Below, one piece after another: positions 35,623-43,302 of a DNA stretch of 64,000 nucleotides (the first letter of the stretch is position 1; every line of letters begins with the position of its first letter). Both the position numbers and the translations under genes were made by a program. The stretch comes from Clostridia bacterium (lineage in GTDB: Bacteria > Bacillota > Clostridia > Oscillospirales > Acutalibacteraceae): NCBI GenBank assembly GCA_900771085.1, contig CAAGMR010000060.1, forward strand, positions 1 through 64,000, in the 5' to 3' direction. Under the pieces are notes generated by a model that had not been told where the DNA came from, ran no database searches, and saw only the letters and a list, made by a program, of their open reading frames with translations.

Positions 35623-36294
35623 TTACATTCGCTGAAGTCTGCCAAAGAGATTCTGGAGTGCTGTACCGCAAAGGGAAACCAGATAACCACCCGGAAGGAG
35701 TGTCACTGCCCAGAGCAGGGACACCAGAGGCGGATTGGTTGTGACTTCAAGGAATGGATAAGGGCCATAAACGATACCCTTGAAGTTGAGCACAACCAGG
35801 ATTGCAGTATAAACCCAGGTCGGGATAATGCCGATAATGCTGTAAACAAAGATTCGGTTCTTTATCTGACCTTCGAAAAGAATGTAGCTTAAAACCGAAA
35901 CGACCGGACACATGAAGTGGAGGTAGAAGAGCGGGCCCATAAAGAGGTCCAGGCTGAAGTTGCCTCCGGCATATGCCGGCATAAGAACGGAAGCACATAC
36001 GATAAATGTAATGTAGAGACAGACGGCTGAAATAAGCCTTATTATCTGCATCCACTTAGGTATGAGATACTTTCCGCTGATAAGCGAAGCTATGGCAAAC
36101 AGACAGAAAACAGCAGAAGTAATACCTGTAAAGATATTGCTGTCATTCGTATAGAATTTAAAAAGGTCCAAAGCTGTCATCGATGAAAGGTCCAGCAATG
36201 AAAATGCACGAACCTCCATAAGAACAAGCATAGCGTTCGCTATAAGTGCAAGCGACAGACATACAGTCTGTCGCACATTCATTTTTTCATTCAT
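35623..36294 (-). CDS. Six-helix membrane protein, Pr6Pr-like
   Basis: The 223 aa protein has about six hydrophobic helices with short loops. The motifs FYTNDSNIFTGITS and LHFMCPVVSVLSY recall the Pr6Pr / FAR-17a-like integral membrane family, in which a T-x-x-SN and an H-x-x-x-P motif are conserved. Biochemical function is unknown for bacterial members. The gene starts two bases after the nth stop and has only a weak purine-rich site, so its translation may depend on nth. Confidence in membrane location is high, in the family moderate. Confidence 0.7.
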   Translation of the reverse strand: MNEKMNVRQTVCLSLALIANAMLVLMEVRAFSLLDLSSMTALDLFKFYTNDSNIFTGITSAVFCLFAIASLISGKYLIPKWMQIIRLISAVCLYITFIVCASVLMPAYAGGNFSLDLFMGPLFYLHFMCPVVSVLSYILFEGQIKNRIFVYSIIGIIPTWVYTAILVVLNFKGIVYGPYPFLEVTTNPPLVSLLWAVTLLPGGYLVSLCGTALQNLFGRLQRM

Positions 36295-36296
36295 AA

Positions 36297-36926
36297 TTAC
36301 ATCTTCTTTTTACAATATGGTTCCATGGAACAGTTTTCACAGTGGGCTTTGCGTGCAGTGCAGACAGCGCGACCGTGCAAAACGCATCTGTGACAGAAAT
36401 CGTTGCTCTCTTCCGGCGGAAGAATCTTTCTCATTTCAAATTCAACCTTTTTCGGATCCTTTGTGTCGACAAAGCCCAAACGGTTGGATATGCGAATGAG
36501 GTGGGTATCTGCAACTACAGCACCCGGCATGCCATACACGTCTCCGGCAACCAGGTTTGCAGTCTTTCTTCCCACACCTGCAAGAGATGTCAGGTCATCA
36601 ATATTATCCGGGATTTTTCCGTCGAAGTTATCGATAATCTGCTGAGCCTGTATAACCAGGTCTTTTGCTTTTGATCGGAAGAATCCGGTCGAGCGGATGA
36701 TTTCCTCAACATCTTCCACATTGGCTTTTGCCATCTCTACCGGAGTAGGGTATTTTTCGAACAGAGCGGGTGTGACAAGGTTTACTCGCGCGTCTGTGCA
36801 CTGCGCAGAAAGCCTTGTTGCTACCAGAAGCTCATATGGATTCCTTGAATCAAGCGAGCAGATGGAATCAGGATAGTCTGCCTTCAGTGCATTTACACAG
36901 GCAAGAGCTCGTTCTTTTTTAGTCAT
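36297..36926 (-). CDS. nth: Endonuclease III
   Basis: Endonuclease III removes oxidised pyrimidines and nicks the abasic site. The 209 aa protein has the helix-hairpin-helix motif LAGVGRKTANLV with the catalytic K121, the aspartate D140 in VADTH, and the C-terminal [4Fe-4S] loop C189-x6-C196-x2-C199-x5-C205. Family length is normal. It lies between the Pr6Pr-like and HGSNAT-like genes on the same strand with gaps of only a few bases. Confidence 0.97.
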   Translation of the reverse strand: MTKKERALACVNALKADYPDSICSLDSRNPYELLVATRLSAQCTDARVNLVTPALFEKYPTPVEMAKANVEDVEEIIRSTGFFRSKAKDLVIQAQQIIDNFDGKIPDNIDDLTSLAGVGRKTANLVAGDVYGMPGAVVADTHLIRISNRLGFVDTKDPKKVEFEMRKILPPEESNDFCHRCVLHGRAVCTARKAHCENCSMEPYCKKKM

Positions 36927-36933
36927 ACAACAT

Positions 36934-37689
36934 TCACCTTAGAATAAGTTCAAAAATAAAGATAAAGGCATAAATAATCGGCATGTGCAGCACATAGACA
37001 AGAAGAGCGTGTCTTCCCAGCCAGTTAAACATGGCAACGCGGTTTTTGTATACGAACTCGGGAAGCTCTTTGTCCTTGCAGTAAGCGCCAATAAATGTTC
37101 CCATCAGGAAAATAAAGAAATACGGGATAAGCGGGAAATAGTCGGCCGAGAAGAAGTTGTGACCGATAATTCCAAACGGGAACAGGTACGGGTTGTCTCT
37201 CCAGGCTTCAGGCCAGTGAAACTCAAGAGGAGGGAAAATACCAACCTTTCCGGCAACCCAGTTGTGAAGGAACATCAGAATGACAAAACATACAATGGTG
37301 CCTGCAACCGGATTAATCTTTTTCAATGCCTTTTCAAAAACGGCATATATAAGAATGGAAACAGATAAAAGGTTTATGATTCCAAAGTAAATCTCACATT
37401 CAATGAAGCCAAGCTTTGGCAAAATCAGAACAGTAATAATATTTATTGCCAATGCTATGCCGAGGAGCTCGAAGCCTCGCTTGAAATTGCTTCGGGAGAG
37501 GTTACTTGAGAAACCGCATATTACTATGAATACCGCGGCAAAAAAAGGTTCAACGGGAAGGAAAAAATCAAAAAGCTTTGTGCCCAGAGAAAATCCGTCT
37601 ACGTCCATAAACACAAACGCATGATAAAAAATCATGCAGAATACGCAGAATCCACGGATTTCATCCATTAGAACGATTCGTCTGTTCAT
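36934..37689 (-). CDS. HGSNAT/DUF1624-type membrane acyltransferase
   Basis: The family is named after heparan-alpha-glucosaminide N-acetyltransferase, whose human member moves acetyl groups from cytosolic acetyl-CoA across the lysosomal membrane. Bacterial members are small and uncharacterised. The 251 aa protein starts with NRRIVLMDEIRGFCVFCMIFYH, the typical R-x3-D-x2-RG motif, and has about seven hydrophobic helices, with HNWVAGK in the middle and LGRHALLVYVLHMPI near the end. It is preceded by AAAGGAG and is the first gene of the group with nth and pepD. The acceptor is unknown. Confidence 0.82.
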   Translation of the reverse strand: MNRRIVLMDEIRGFCVFCMIFYHAFVFMDVDGFSLGTKLFDFFLPVEPFFAAVFIVICGFSSNLSRSNFKRGFELLGIALAINIITVLILPKLGFIECEIYFGIINLLSVSILIYAVFEKALKKINPVAGTIVCFVILMFLHNWVAGKVGIFPPLEFHWPEAWRDNPYLFPFGIIGHNFFSADYFPLIPYFFIFLMGTFIGAYCKDKELPEFVYKNRVAMFNWLGRHALLVYVLHMPIIYAFIFIFELILR

Positions 37690-37738
37690 AAGTTTCTCCT
37701 TTCCCTGTTTTTGCAGATTTTAACACATTTTTGGGCAA

Positions 37739-37766
37739 TAAAAAAGCGCCCACTATTGCGGACGCT
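37739..37766 (-). terminator. Terminator of the tRNA transcript
   Basis: On the - strand AGCGTCC (37766-37760) pairs with GGGCGCT (37751-37745) with one T-G pair, followed by a T run. It lies just downstream of tRNA-Glu. Confidence 0.85.
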
Positions 37767-37772
37767 AATTTG

Positions 37773-37848
37773 TGGTGACCCGGACGGGATTCGAACCCGT
37801 GTTACCGCCGTGAAAGGGCGGTGTCTTAGGCCTCTTGACCACCGGGCC
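37773..37848 (-). tRNA. tRNA-Glu (TTC)
   Basis: A 76-nt cloverleaf is complete and includes an encoded CCA end. The acceptor stem GGCCCGG/CCGGGTC has one G-T pair, the anticodon loop is CTTTCAC with anticodon TTC, and the T loop TTCGAAT is canonical. It is transcribed after tRNA-Met from the same promoter. Confidence 0.97.
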
Positions 37849-37901
37849 AGGTCTTTTTAATTTGTTATTCTTCGGGCACACGGAAGATGTACCCGAAGAC
37901 G

Positions 37902-37978
37902 TGGTAGCGGCGATGGGACTTGAACCTATGACCTTTCGGGTATGAACCGAGCGCTCTAGCCAACTGAGCTACGCCGCC
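37902..37978 (-). tRNA. tRNA-Met (CAT), elongator type
   Basis: A 77-nt cloverleaf with encoded CCA is present. The acceptor stem GGCGGCG/CGCCGCT is paired at position 1 (G-T), so it is not an initiator tRNA. The anticodon loop is TTCATAC with anticodon CAT. Two non-canonical pairs are seen: C-A at the top of the anticodon stem and A-C in the T stem. An Ile2 tRNA (lysidine-modified CAT) is less likely given its similarity to elongator tRNA-Met. Confidence 0.9.
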
Positions 37979-37994
37979 GTATCAAGCGAAGTCA

Positions 37995-38024
37995 ATTATA
38001 TACTAGAGTTCAAGTCTTTGTCAA
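37995..38024 (-). promoter_or_regulatory. Promoter of the tRNA-Met/tRNA-Glu transcript
   Basis: A perfect TTGACA (38024-38019) and a perfect TATAAT (38000-37995) are 18 bp apart on the - strand. The -35 lies inside the 3' end of the HAD phosphatase gene. Confidence 0.85.
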
Positions 38025-38669
38025 CAAATATTTTTTAAGTTCTGAAGTACTTTTTGCAATGATATCTGCGCCTGCGTTTCGGAGCTCTTCTTCGGTACCG
38101 TAACCATAGGTAATACCAATTCCTGTGACACCGGTTTTTCCGGCGGCTTCCATATCGAAACGACGGTCGCCAACCATGGCAATTTCTTCTGATGGCTCCA
38201 GTTCCAGAAGCTCTAAAGCAGTCCTTACAAGAATCTCTTTGGAAGCATTGTGGTTGTCCATTGGAGGGCCGACAATAAAATCAAAGTATTCGGAAAGTCC
38301 CAGGTGAGGAATAACCATTTCGAGGAACTCTACAGGTTTTGATGAAACGATGGCAGTTCTAATGCCGGCTTCTTTAAGAGATGCAAGAACATCTTCTATT
38401 CCTTCATAAGGAGTTGTCTCAAACACACCTTTACCGTTGTAGTATTCACGATATGTATCGGTGAGTTCCACTGCCATGTCTTCGCTTACACCGAAGATAT
38501 GGGCAAAGCTCAGATAAAGAGGCGGGCCCAGGAAATACTGCAGCTGTTCTTCCGGTACAGGAGCAATGCCTTTCTTATCAATGGCATAGTATATGCTGTT
38601 GAATATACCCGGACGAGAGTCCGAAACGGTTCCGTCGCAGTCAAACAGAACGGCTTTATACTTATTCAT
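38010..38669 (-). CDS. HAD-superfamily phosphatase, phosphoglycolate phosphatase-like
   Basis: The 219 aa protein has the four HAD motifs: the nucleophile and acid D10/D12 in FDCDGTVSDS, the serine motif AIVSSKP, the lysine of that segment, and the acidic GDRRFDMEAA. A helical cap (C1 type) lies between the first two. The layout is that of PGP- or pyrophosphatase PpaX-like enzymes. The substrate is not determined. I start at the ATG after GGAGGG. A longer in-frame version would run into the GNAT gene upstream. Confidence 0.87.
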   Translation of the reverse strand: MNKYKAVLFDCDGTVSDSRPGIFNSIYYAIDKKGIAPVPEEQLQYFLGPPLYLSFAHIFGVSEDMAVELTDTYREYYNGKGVFETTPYEGIEDVLASLKEAGIRTAIVSSKPVEFLEMVIPHLGLSEYFDFIVGPPMDNHNASKEILVRTALELLELEPSEEIAMVGDRRFDMEAAGKTGVTGIGITYGYGTEEELRNAGADIIAKSTSELKKYLLTKT

Positions 38670-38680
38670 TTTTCCCTCCG

Positions 38681-39097
38681 TCATTTGCCTAACTGCCACC
38701 AGATTCTATGCTCTGTTGAATCGTGGGCACCATTTTTTATGTAGATGCCATAGGCATCATCTGTTGAATCGGCAATTAAAGCATCCACTTTCCCGAGATC
38801 CTTTTCGCAGTTGCCGATAAGTTCTTTGACGATTGCTGACATTATACCCTTTCCGCGATATTCGGGAAGAGTATAGGCCCCGCCAAGTTCGGCAACCGTA
38901 CCGGTCGGATAGTCGGCGTGGGGGATTCTCTTATAGCGGAAAAGGTAGCAGATGGAAACAATTTTTTCTTCGTCAAAAGCGGCATATACAGACCAGTCGT
39001 TGGGAATGCTGTCGAATTCCGGCGACTTCAGCCCCTGCATTTTCTGCATTTCGGCGACATATGCGATATCGTCACCGGTAAGTTTTCTGATAGTCAT
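38681..39097 (-). CDS. GNAT-family N-acetyltransferase
   Basis: The 138 aa protein has the acetyl-CoA binding motif A of the GNAT family, AELGGAYTLPEYRGKGIMSAIVKEL, with the pyrophosphate loop YRGKGI. It ends with a YIKNGAHDSTEHRIW strand-turn like that of small-molecule or protein acetyltransferases. The acceptor is unknown. It lies between the HAD phosphatase and the alpha/beta hydrolase on the - strand with short gaps, so the three are likely cotranscribed. Confidence 0.84.
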   Translation of the reverse strand: MTIRKLTGDDIAYVAEMQKMQGLKSPEFDSIPNDWSVYAAFDEEKIVSICYLFRYKRIPHADYPTGTVAELGGAYTLPEYRGKGIMSAIVKELIGNCEKDLGKVDALIADSTDDAYGIYIKNGAHDSTEHRIWWQLGK

Positions 39098-39101
39098 TGT
39101 C

Positions 39102-39860
39102 TCAATCCTTTTTTAACAGGGTAGCAGTTGAAAGAGCGGCAAACTCAAAAGGAATCTGGAAAGCAGAGTTGTGGCTTCCCGGGAACCAGATGAGAGGTGC
39201 ACCAACTTTTTCTGCGGTTTTGAGAGTTGTGGAATAAATCTTTACGCCCTTGCTCTGTTCGCCGACACCGAAATAAACATCGAGCTTTTTAAGTGTCTCG
39301 ACCGGGGTTTTATATGTAAAGAAGAAACCGAGGTCGTACTTAAGCATTGCAAGGGTATCCGGCATAATATTTGCAACTTCATCTTCTGTTGCATGTCTTC
39401 CGCGGTCATCTGAACGGTTAAGCATATGAGTAACTTCATGCAGAGATGTAAAATGGAAATTCTCCGAGAAGTCATATACAGGCTCGTGGAAGATGATGCG
39501 TTTAATCATTTCCGGATGAAGCTCGCAGAGCTTCATTCCGACAAAGCCGCCCATGCTATGGGCGATGACATATGCTGTTCCATCAGAGGAGAATTCCTTT
39601 ATGAGTGCAGCTGCATCTTTGGCATGAGCCTTGAGCATATCTATATGGCCTTTTGCTCCGCTTCTGACGTGGCAGCGTCTGTCATAACTTACTACATGAA
39701 AATAACTGGAAAAGTATTCTGCTGAATCCTTGTAAAAGTCGGAGTCAGTGCCGCCACCGTGAATGAGAAGGAGCATTGGACCTTCAGTTCCGCAAACACG
39801 AACGTTGAGCGGGCATCCGTCAAAACTTTTGAATGTTACTGTTTTGTATGTATATGGCAT
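39102..39860 (-). CDS. Alpha/beta hydrolase
   Basis: The 252 aa protein has the oxyanion-hole HGGG at 34-37, the nucleophile elbow AHSMGG with S102, and a histidine late in the chain (PGSHNSAF) that would complete the triad. The layout fits small esterases or lipase-like hydrolases acting in the cytosol; no signal peptide is present. Substrate cannot be read from the sequence. It is the first gene of the group with GNAT and HAD downstream. Confidence 0.85.
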   Translation of the reverse strand: MPYTYKTVTFKSFDGCPLNVRVCGTEGPMLLLIHGGGTDSDFYKDSAEYFSSYFHVVSYDRRCHVRSGAKGHIDMLKAHAKDAAALIKEFSSDGTAYVIAHSMGGFVGMKLCELHPEMIKRIIFHEPVYDFSENFHFTSLHEVTHMLNRSDDRGRHATEDEVANIMPDTLAMLKYDLGFFFTYKTPVETLKKLDVYFGVGEQSKGVKIYSTTLKTAEKVGAPLIWFPGSHNSAFQIPFEFAALSTATLLKKD

Positions 39861-39930
39861 TTCAAAGCCTCCCTTTTGTCCAAACTATTATAAAAGAGAA
39901 GGACATTTTGAGTCAACGTGGGAAGATTTC

Positions 39931-39959
39931 TTGAAAACTAGGTTTTGGTCTGATAAACT
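39931..39959 (+). promoter_or_regulatory. Promoter of the flavin oxidoreductase gene
   Basis: TTGAAA at 39931-39936 and TAAACT at 39954-39959 are separated by 17 bp, with an extended -10 TG at 39951-39952. It ends about 34 nt before the start codon. Confidence 0.6.
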
Positions 39960-39992
39960 ATACTTGTATTATTTTGCAAAAGGAGATAAAAA

Positions 39993-42101
39993 ATGAACAA
40001 CAATTTCCCAAAGCTTTTTGAACCATGGAAAATTGGCACCTGTGAGATTCCAAACAGAGTAGCACTCGTTCCAATGCTCATGGAAGTTGCCGAGCTTGAC
40101 GGTACAGCAGGCGATCGCGCAATTGCTTACTATACTGAAAGAGCTAAAGGCGGAGTAGGCCTTATCGAAACAGAAGTAACACGTATCAGTGACTGGTCAG
40201 GATGCACAGGTCCAAGACAGCTTTCTGTAACATCAGACAGATGTATTCCGGGTCTTACAAAACTCGCCAATTCTATTCACAATGAAGGATCAAAGATTTT
40301 TGTACAGCTTCATCATCCGGGCCGTCAGACTTACCAGCTCGTTGTAACTGCATGGAAACTTTCTGACACAATCGGTCGTCACTGGGATGGCTGGTGGAAG
40401 ATTTTCTTCTCACTCACAAAGTATATGGACATCTTTGATAAGCAGATTTTCCATAACTTCTACTTAAGAACAGTATCTGCTTCCAATATTCCTAACGAAC
40501 TCGCTTGTTCTCCTGTAAGAGAGAGCCAGAAGGTTCGTCCTCTCACAAAGTGGGAAATCAACAAGATTGAAGATGAATTTGCTCAGGGTGCACTTCGCTG
40601 CAAGAAGGCCGGAATCGATGGCGTTCAGCTTCACTGCTCACATGGTTATTTCCTTCAGCAGTTCATTTCTCCATACACAAACCGCAGAACAGACGAATAC
40701 GGTGGTTCTCTTGAAAACCGTCTTCGCATCATAAAGGAAATCATTGATAAGATTCATAAACTTTGCGGACCTGATTATCCGATTTCTGCCCGTCTCACAG
40801 TTGATGAGTACTACAGACTCTTCGGTTACAACCAGGGTTACACACTTAATGAAGGTGTTGAGGTTGCCAAGATGCTCGAAAGCTACGGCATCCAGTTCCT
40901 TGACCTCTCATGCGGTTCTTATGAATGCTTGAACGCATGGTGTGAACCAACATCTTATGACCTTGGCTGGAGAAAGGATAACGCAAAGGCTGTTAAGGAA
41001 GCAGTAAGCATTCCTGTTGGCCAGACAGGCGTAATCCGTACTCCTGAGCAGGCTGAAAAGCTTCTTGAAGAAGGCTATCAGGATGTTATCGGTCTTGCTC
41101 GTCCACTCCTTGCAGATCCATACTGGGTAAACAAGGCTAAGGAAGGCAGAACAGATGAAATCAACAAGTGTCTCTCTTGCCTCTACTGCCTTGAGTCAAT
41201 GATGGGCAACGCACTTGCAGGCGGTCTCCCTGGACAGTGCGCAGTTAACCCTAGAACATGTAATGAACTTATGTTCCCGCTTGAGCCTGAAAAGGTTGGC
41301 GACGACAGACAGGTTGTTGTAATCGGTGCAGGTCCTGCAGGTCTTATGGCTGCAAGAACATGTGCTCAGAAGGGCTTCAAAGTTACAGTATTTGAAAAGA
41401 ACGACAAGGTTGGCGGACAGATCTTACTTGCTGCCGCTCCAAAGCAGAAGTATAAAATCGGCTGGGTAACTCAGGACCTCAAGGTTCAGTGTGAAAAGCT
41501 TGGTGTTGAGATTAAGCTTAATACTGAAGCAACAGCTGAAAACGTTAAGGCTCTTAACCCATATGCAGTATTCAATGCTGTCGGCGGTGTTCCTGTAACT
41601 CCAAAGATTCCTGGATATGACCTTCCAAACGTTTATACTCCTGACCAGATCCTTGACGGTTCAGTAGTTCTTGAGGGCAAGAAGATTGCTGTTATCGGTT
41701 CAGGTATGACAGGTCTTGAAACAGCTGAGTATCTTTCAGATATGGGCAACGACATTGTTGTTGTTGAAATGGCTGATGAGCTTGCTCCGGGAACATGGAT
41801 CCAGCATGTTATGGATGTTGTTCCAAAGCTTGAAGAAAGAAATGCCAAGTTCTTCACAGGCTGGAAGCTTGTTGAAATGAAGCCTGACTGTGTTGAAATC
41901 GAAAGCACAAAGATTTCCGGAAACAAGAAGCTCGTTTCATGTGATGCTATCATCATGTCTCTCGGTGTTCGTCCTGCAGCACTTGCAGACGAAATCAAGA
42001 ACGTTTGCGCTAAGACAATCAGCGTTGGTGATGCAAACAAGACAGGACGTATTGCAGATGCTACTCATACTGCATACAGAGCTGCAATGGAATTAAGATA
42101 A
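39993..42101 (+). CDS. Old-yellow-enzyme type NADH:flavin oxidoreductase (2-enoate / 2,4-dienoyl-CoA reductase family)
   Basis: The family reduces activated C=C bonds, for example in 2-enoates, dienoyl-CoA or bile-acid intermediates. The 702 aa protein has an FMN TIM barrel (about 1-385) with HHPGRQ (107-112), HGYFLQQFISPYTN and RTDEYGGSLENR, then a [4Fe-4S] cysteine cluster (C393, C396, C399, C416). An FAD/NAD(P) part follows with IGAGPAGLMAA (444-454) and IGSGMTGLETA (568-578). About 35-40 extra aromatic-rich residues follow HHPGRQ. The cluster spacing CxxCxxC is tighter than the CxxCxxxC of 2,4-dienoyl-CoA reductases. Codon bias suggests strong expression. The substrate is unknown. Confidence 0.87.
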   Translation: MNNNFPKLFEPWKIGTCEIPNRVALVPMLMEVAELDGTAGDRAIAYYTERAKGGVGLIETEVTRISDWSGCTGPRQLSVTSDRCIPGLTKLANSIHNEGSKIFVQLHHPGRQTYQLVVTAWKLSDTIGRHWDGWWKIFFSLTKYMDIFDKQIFHNFYLRTVSASNIPNELACSPVRESQKVRPLTKWEINKIEDEFAQGALRCKKAGIDGVQLHCSHGYFLQQFISPYTNRRTDEYGGSLENRLRIIKEIIDKIHKLCGPDYPISARLTVDEYYRLFGYNQGYTLNEGVEVAKMLESYGIQFLDLSCGSYECLNAWCEPTSYDLGWRKDNAKAVKEAVSIPVGQTGVIRTPEQAEKLLEEGYQDVIGLARPLLADPYWVNKAKEGRTDEINKCLSCLYCLESMMGNALAGGLPGQCAVNPRTCNELMFPLEPEKVGDDRQVVVIGAGPAGLMAARTCAQKGFKVTVFEKNDKVGGQILLAAAPKQKYKIGWVTQDLKVQCEKLGVEIKLNTEATAENVKALNPYAVFNAVGGVPVTPKIPGYDLPNVYTPDQILDGSVVLEGKKIAVIGSGMTGLETAEYLSDMGNDIVVVEMADELAPGTWIQHVMDVVPKLEERNAKFFTGWKLVEMKPDCVEIESTKISGNKKLVSCDAIIMSLGVRPAALADEIKNVCAKTISVGDANKTGRIADATHTAYRAAMELR

Positions 42102-42114
42102 TTTCATAAATAAA

Positions 42115-42152
42115 AAGCGGTTGCAACTTTTGCTGCAACCGCTTTGTTTTTT
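42115..42152. terminator. Bidirectional terminator between the oxidoreductase and the OhrR-like gene
   Basis: AAGCGGTTGCA (42115-42125) pairs perfectly with TGCAACCGCTT (42134-42144), with a T run on the + side and A on the other. Confidence 0.93.
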
Positions 42153-42585
42153 ATTCGGACAGTGTACCGAGAACTTTATAAAGAAGACTATAAAGTGTTT
42201 TTGCTTCCTCGGGAGCAATGTTCACACAACTCATAAGTCTTGTCGGAATGGAAACAGCCTTTTCCTTAAGAGCTTCGCCTTCTTCGGTTATTGAAACAAG
42301 TAATACTCGCTCATCAACCTTTGAACGATATCTTTTAACATAGCCCTTCTTTTCGAGGCTCTTTAAAACAGGGGTAAGAGTGCCGGAATCAAGATAAAGC
42401 TTTTTTCCAAGATCTTTTCCGCTGCATTCTTTGACTTCCCAGAAAACCATCATGGCTATGTACTGGGTATAGGTAAGGTCAAGTTCCTCGAGGAATGGTC
42501 TGTATTGTTTTACTACCTCTTTTGCGCATGCATAAAGAGGGAAGCAGAGCTGGTTTTCAAGTTTAAGAGAATCATATTTATCCAT
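42151..42585 (-). CDS. OhrR-like MarR-family regulator
   Basis: OhrR proteins repress peroxide-defence genes and release DNA when a conserved N-terminal cysteine is oxidised by organic hydroperoxides. The 144 aa protein begins with KLENQLCFPLYAC, which places the sensing cysteine at C14, as in the family (C15 in Bacillus). The winged-helix part follows (YIAMMVFWE, LGKKLYLDSGTLTPVLKSLEKKGYV, DERVLLVSITEEG). I start at the ATG with GAGGGGT in front. No ohr gene is in the window. The gene is convergent with the flavin oxidoreductase gene and divergent from gtrA, so either neighbour could be a target. Confidence 0.88.
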   Translation of the reverse strand: MDKYDSLKLENQLCFPLYACAKEVVKQYRPFLEELDLTYTQYIAMMVFWEVKECSGKDLGKKLYLDSGTLTPVLKSLEKKGYVKRYRSKVDERVLLVSITEEGEALKEKAVSIPTRLMSCVNIAPEEAKTLYSLLYKVLGTLSE

Positions 42586-42617
42586 AATATTACCCCTCAC
42601 ATATTTATAATAACCCC

Positions 42618-42653
42618 TACAACAGATTGTACGCAATTAAATTGCCTTGTCAA
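42618..42653 (-). promoter_or_regulatory. Promoter of the OhrR-like gene with two operator-like palindromes
   Basis: On the - strand TTGACA (42653-42648) and TACAAT (42631-42626) are 16 bp apart. The -10 forms half of the dyad TACAA-TCTG-TTGTA (42631-42618), and the spacer holds GCAATTTAATTGC (42645-42633). Both resemble the OhrR operator of Bacillus as I recall it (TACAATT-type dyad), which suggests autoregulation. Confidence 0.6.
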
Positions 42654-42654
42654 G

Positions 42655-42666
42655 CATAAGCTTATG
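42655..42666. promoter_or_regulatory. Perfect 12-bp palindrome between divergent promoters
   Basis: CATAAGCTTATG lies between the promoter of the OhrR-like gene and the promoter in front of gtrA. It may be an additional operator. No regulator can be named from the sequence. Confidence 0.35.
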
Positions 42667-42687
42667 ACATTCATTTGCTTCTTTATT

Positions 42688-42716
42688 TTGACATTTGAAT
42701 AAGTGTCTATTAAACT
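42688..42716 (+). promoter_or_regulatory. Promoter of the GtrA-family gene
   Basis: A perfect TTGACA at 42688-42693 and TAAACT at 42711-42716 are 17 bp apart. A TATAAT at 42723-42728 has no matching -35. Confidence 0.55.
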
Positions 42717-42775
42717 ATAACTTATAATATCTGGCAGTGAGCAAAATCCATATGCTGCCTACGGGAGGAAACACA

Positions 42776-43252
42776 ATGGCTGATAGCAACATCACAACAG
42801 AGTCAGCGGCTCTTGAAAAAGAAAAGAACAAAAAGGCTGAGATTATTCGAGTTTTAAAATTCATCGGCTTCTCAACGTCTGCAGGAATTATTGAAACCAT
42901 CGTTAGCACAGGTCTTGATATGACCATAAACAAGGACGGAAGTCTTTACTATGTCTGCTATGCCATAGCTCTTATCTGCTCCGTTATCTGGAACTTTACT
43001 TTCAACAGAAAGTTTACATTTAAGGCAGCAAGCAACGTTCCAAAGTCAATGGCACTTGCACTTCTCTTCTATGTTCCTTTTGCTCCATGGACAATCTGGC
43101 TTGCAAAAGTTCTTGAGCCAATCATCAAGTACAACATCCTTATCCTTGGTATCAACATGTTACAGAATATCACTCTTGAATATCTCTGGCAGCGTTTCGT
43201 TGTTTTCAGAAACAGCATCGATACAAACGAAAAGGCAAAGAAGGAAGACTGA
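42776..43252 (+). CDS. GtrA-family membrane protein
   Basis: GtrA-like proteins are small four-helix membrane proteins. Some help flip lipid-linked sugars for cell-surface glycosylation. The 158 aa protein has a charged N-terminal tail of about 30 residues, then four hydrophobic segments. The family motif NFTFNRKFTFK follows the second helix and a second basic motif WQRFVVFRN ends the chain. I start at the ATG after GGGAGG. An upstream in-frame ATG has no binding site. No glycosyltransferase gene is adjacent, so its role here is open. Confidence 0.83.
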   Translation: MADSNITTESAALEKEKNKKAEIIRVLKFIGFSTSAGIIETIVSTGLDMTINKDGSLYYVCYAIALICSVIWNFTFNRKFTFKAASNVPKSMALALLFYVPFAPWTIWLAKVLEPIIKYNILILGINMLQNITLEYLWQRFVVFRNSIDTNEKAKKED

Positions 43253-43264
43253 TTCCAATAATAT

Positions 43265-43302
43265 GACCCGAGTAAGGTTTAACCTTACTCGGGTCTTTTT
43301 TT
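43265..43302. terminator. Bidirectional terminator between gtrA-like and OGG-like genes
   Basis: GACCCGAGTAAGG pairs perfectly with CCTTACTCGGGTC around a short TTTAA loop, followed by seven T on the + strand. It also lies directly at the end of the converging glycosylase gene. Confidence 0.93.

Noticed and set aside
37849..37901. Hairpin CTTCGGG...CCCGAAG between the two tRNA genes as a terminator
   Set aside because: No T run follows on the - strand. It is more likely part of the spacer that is removed by tRNA processing.
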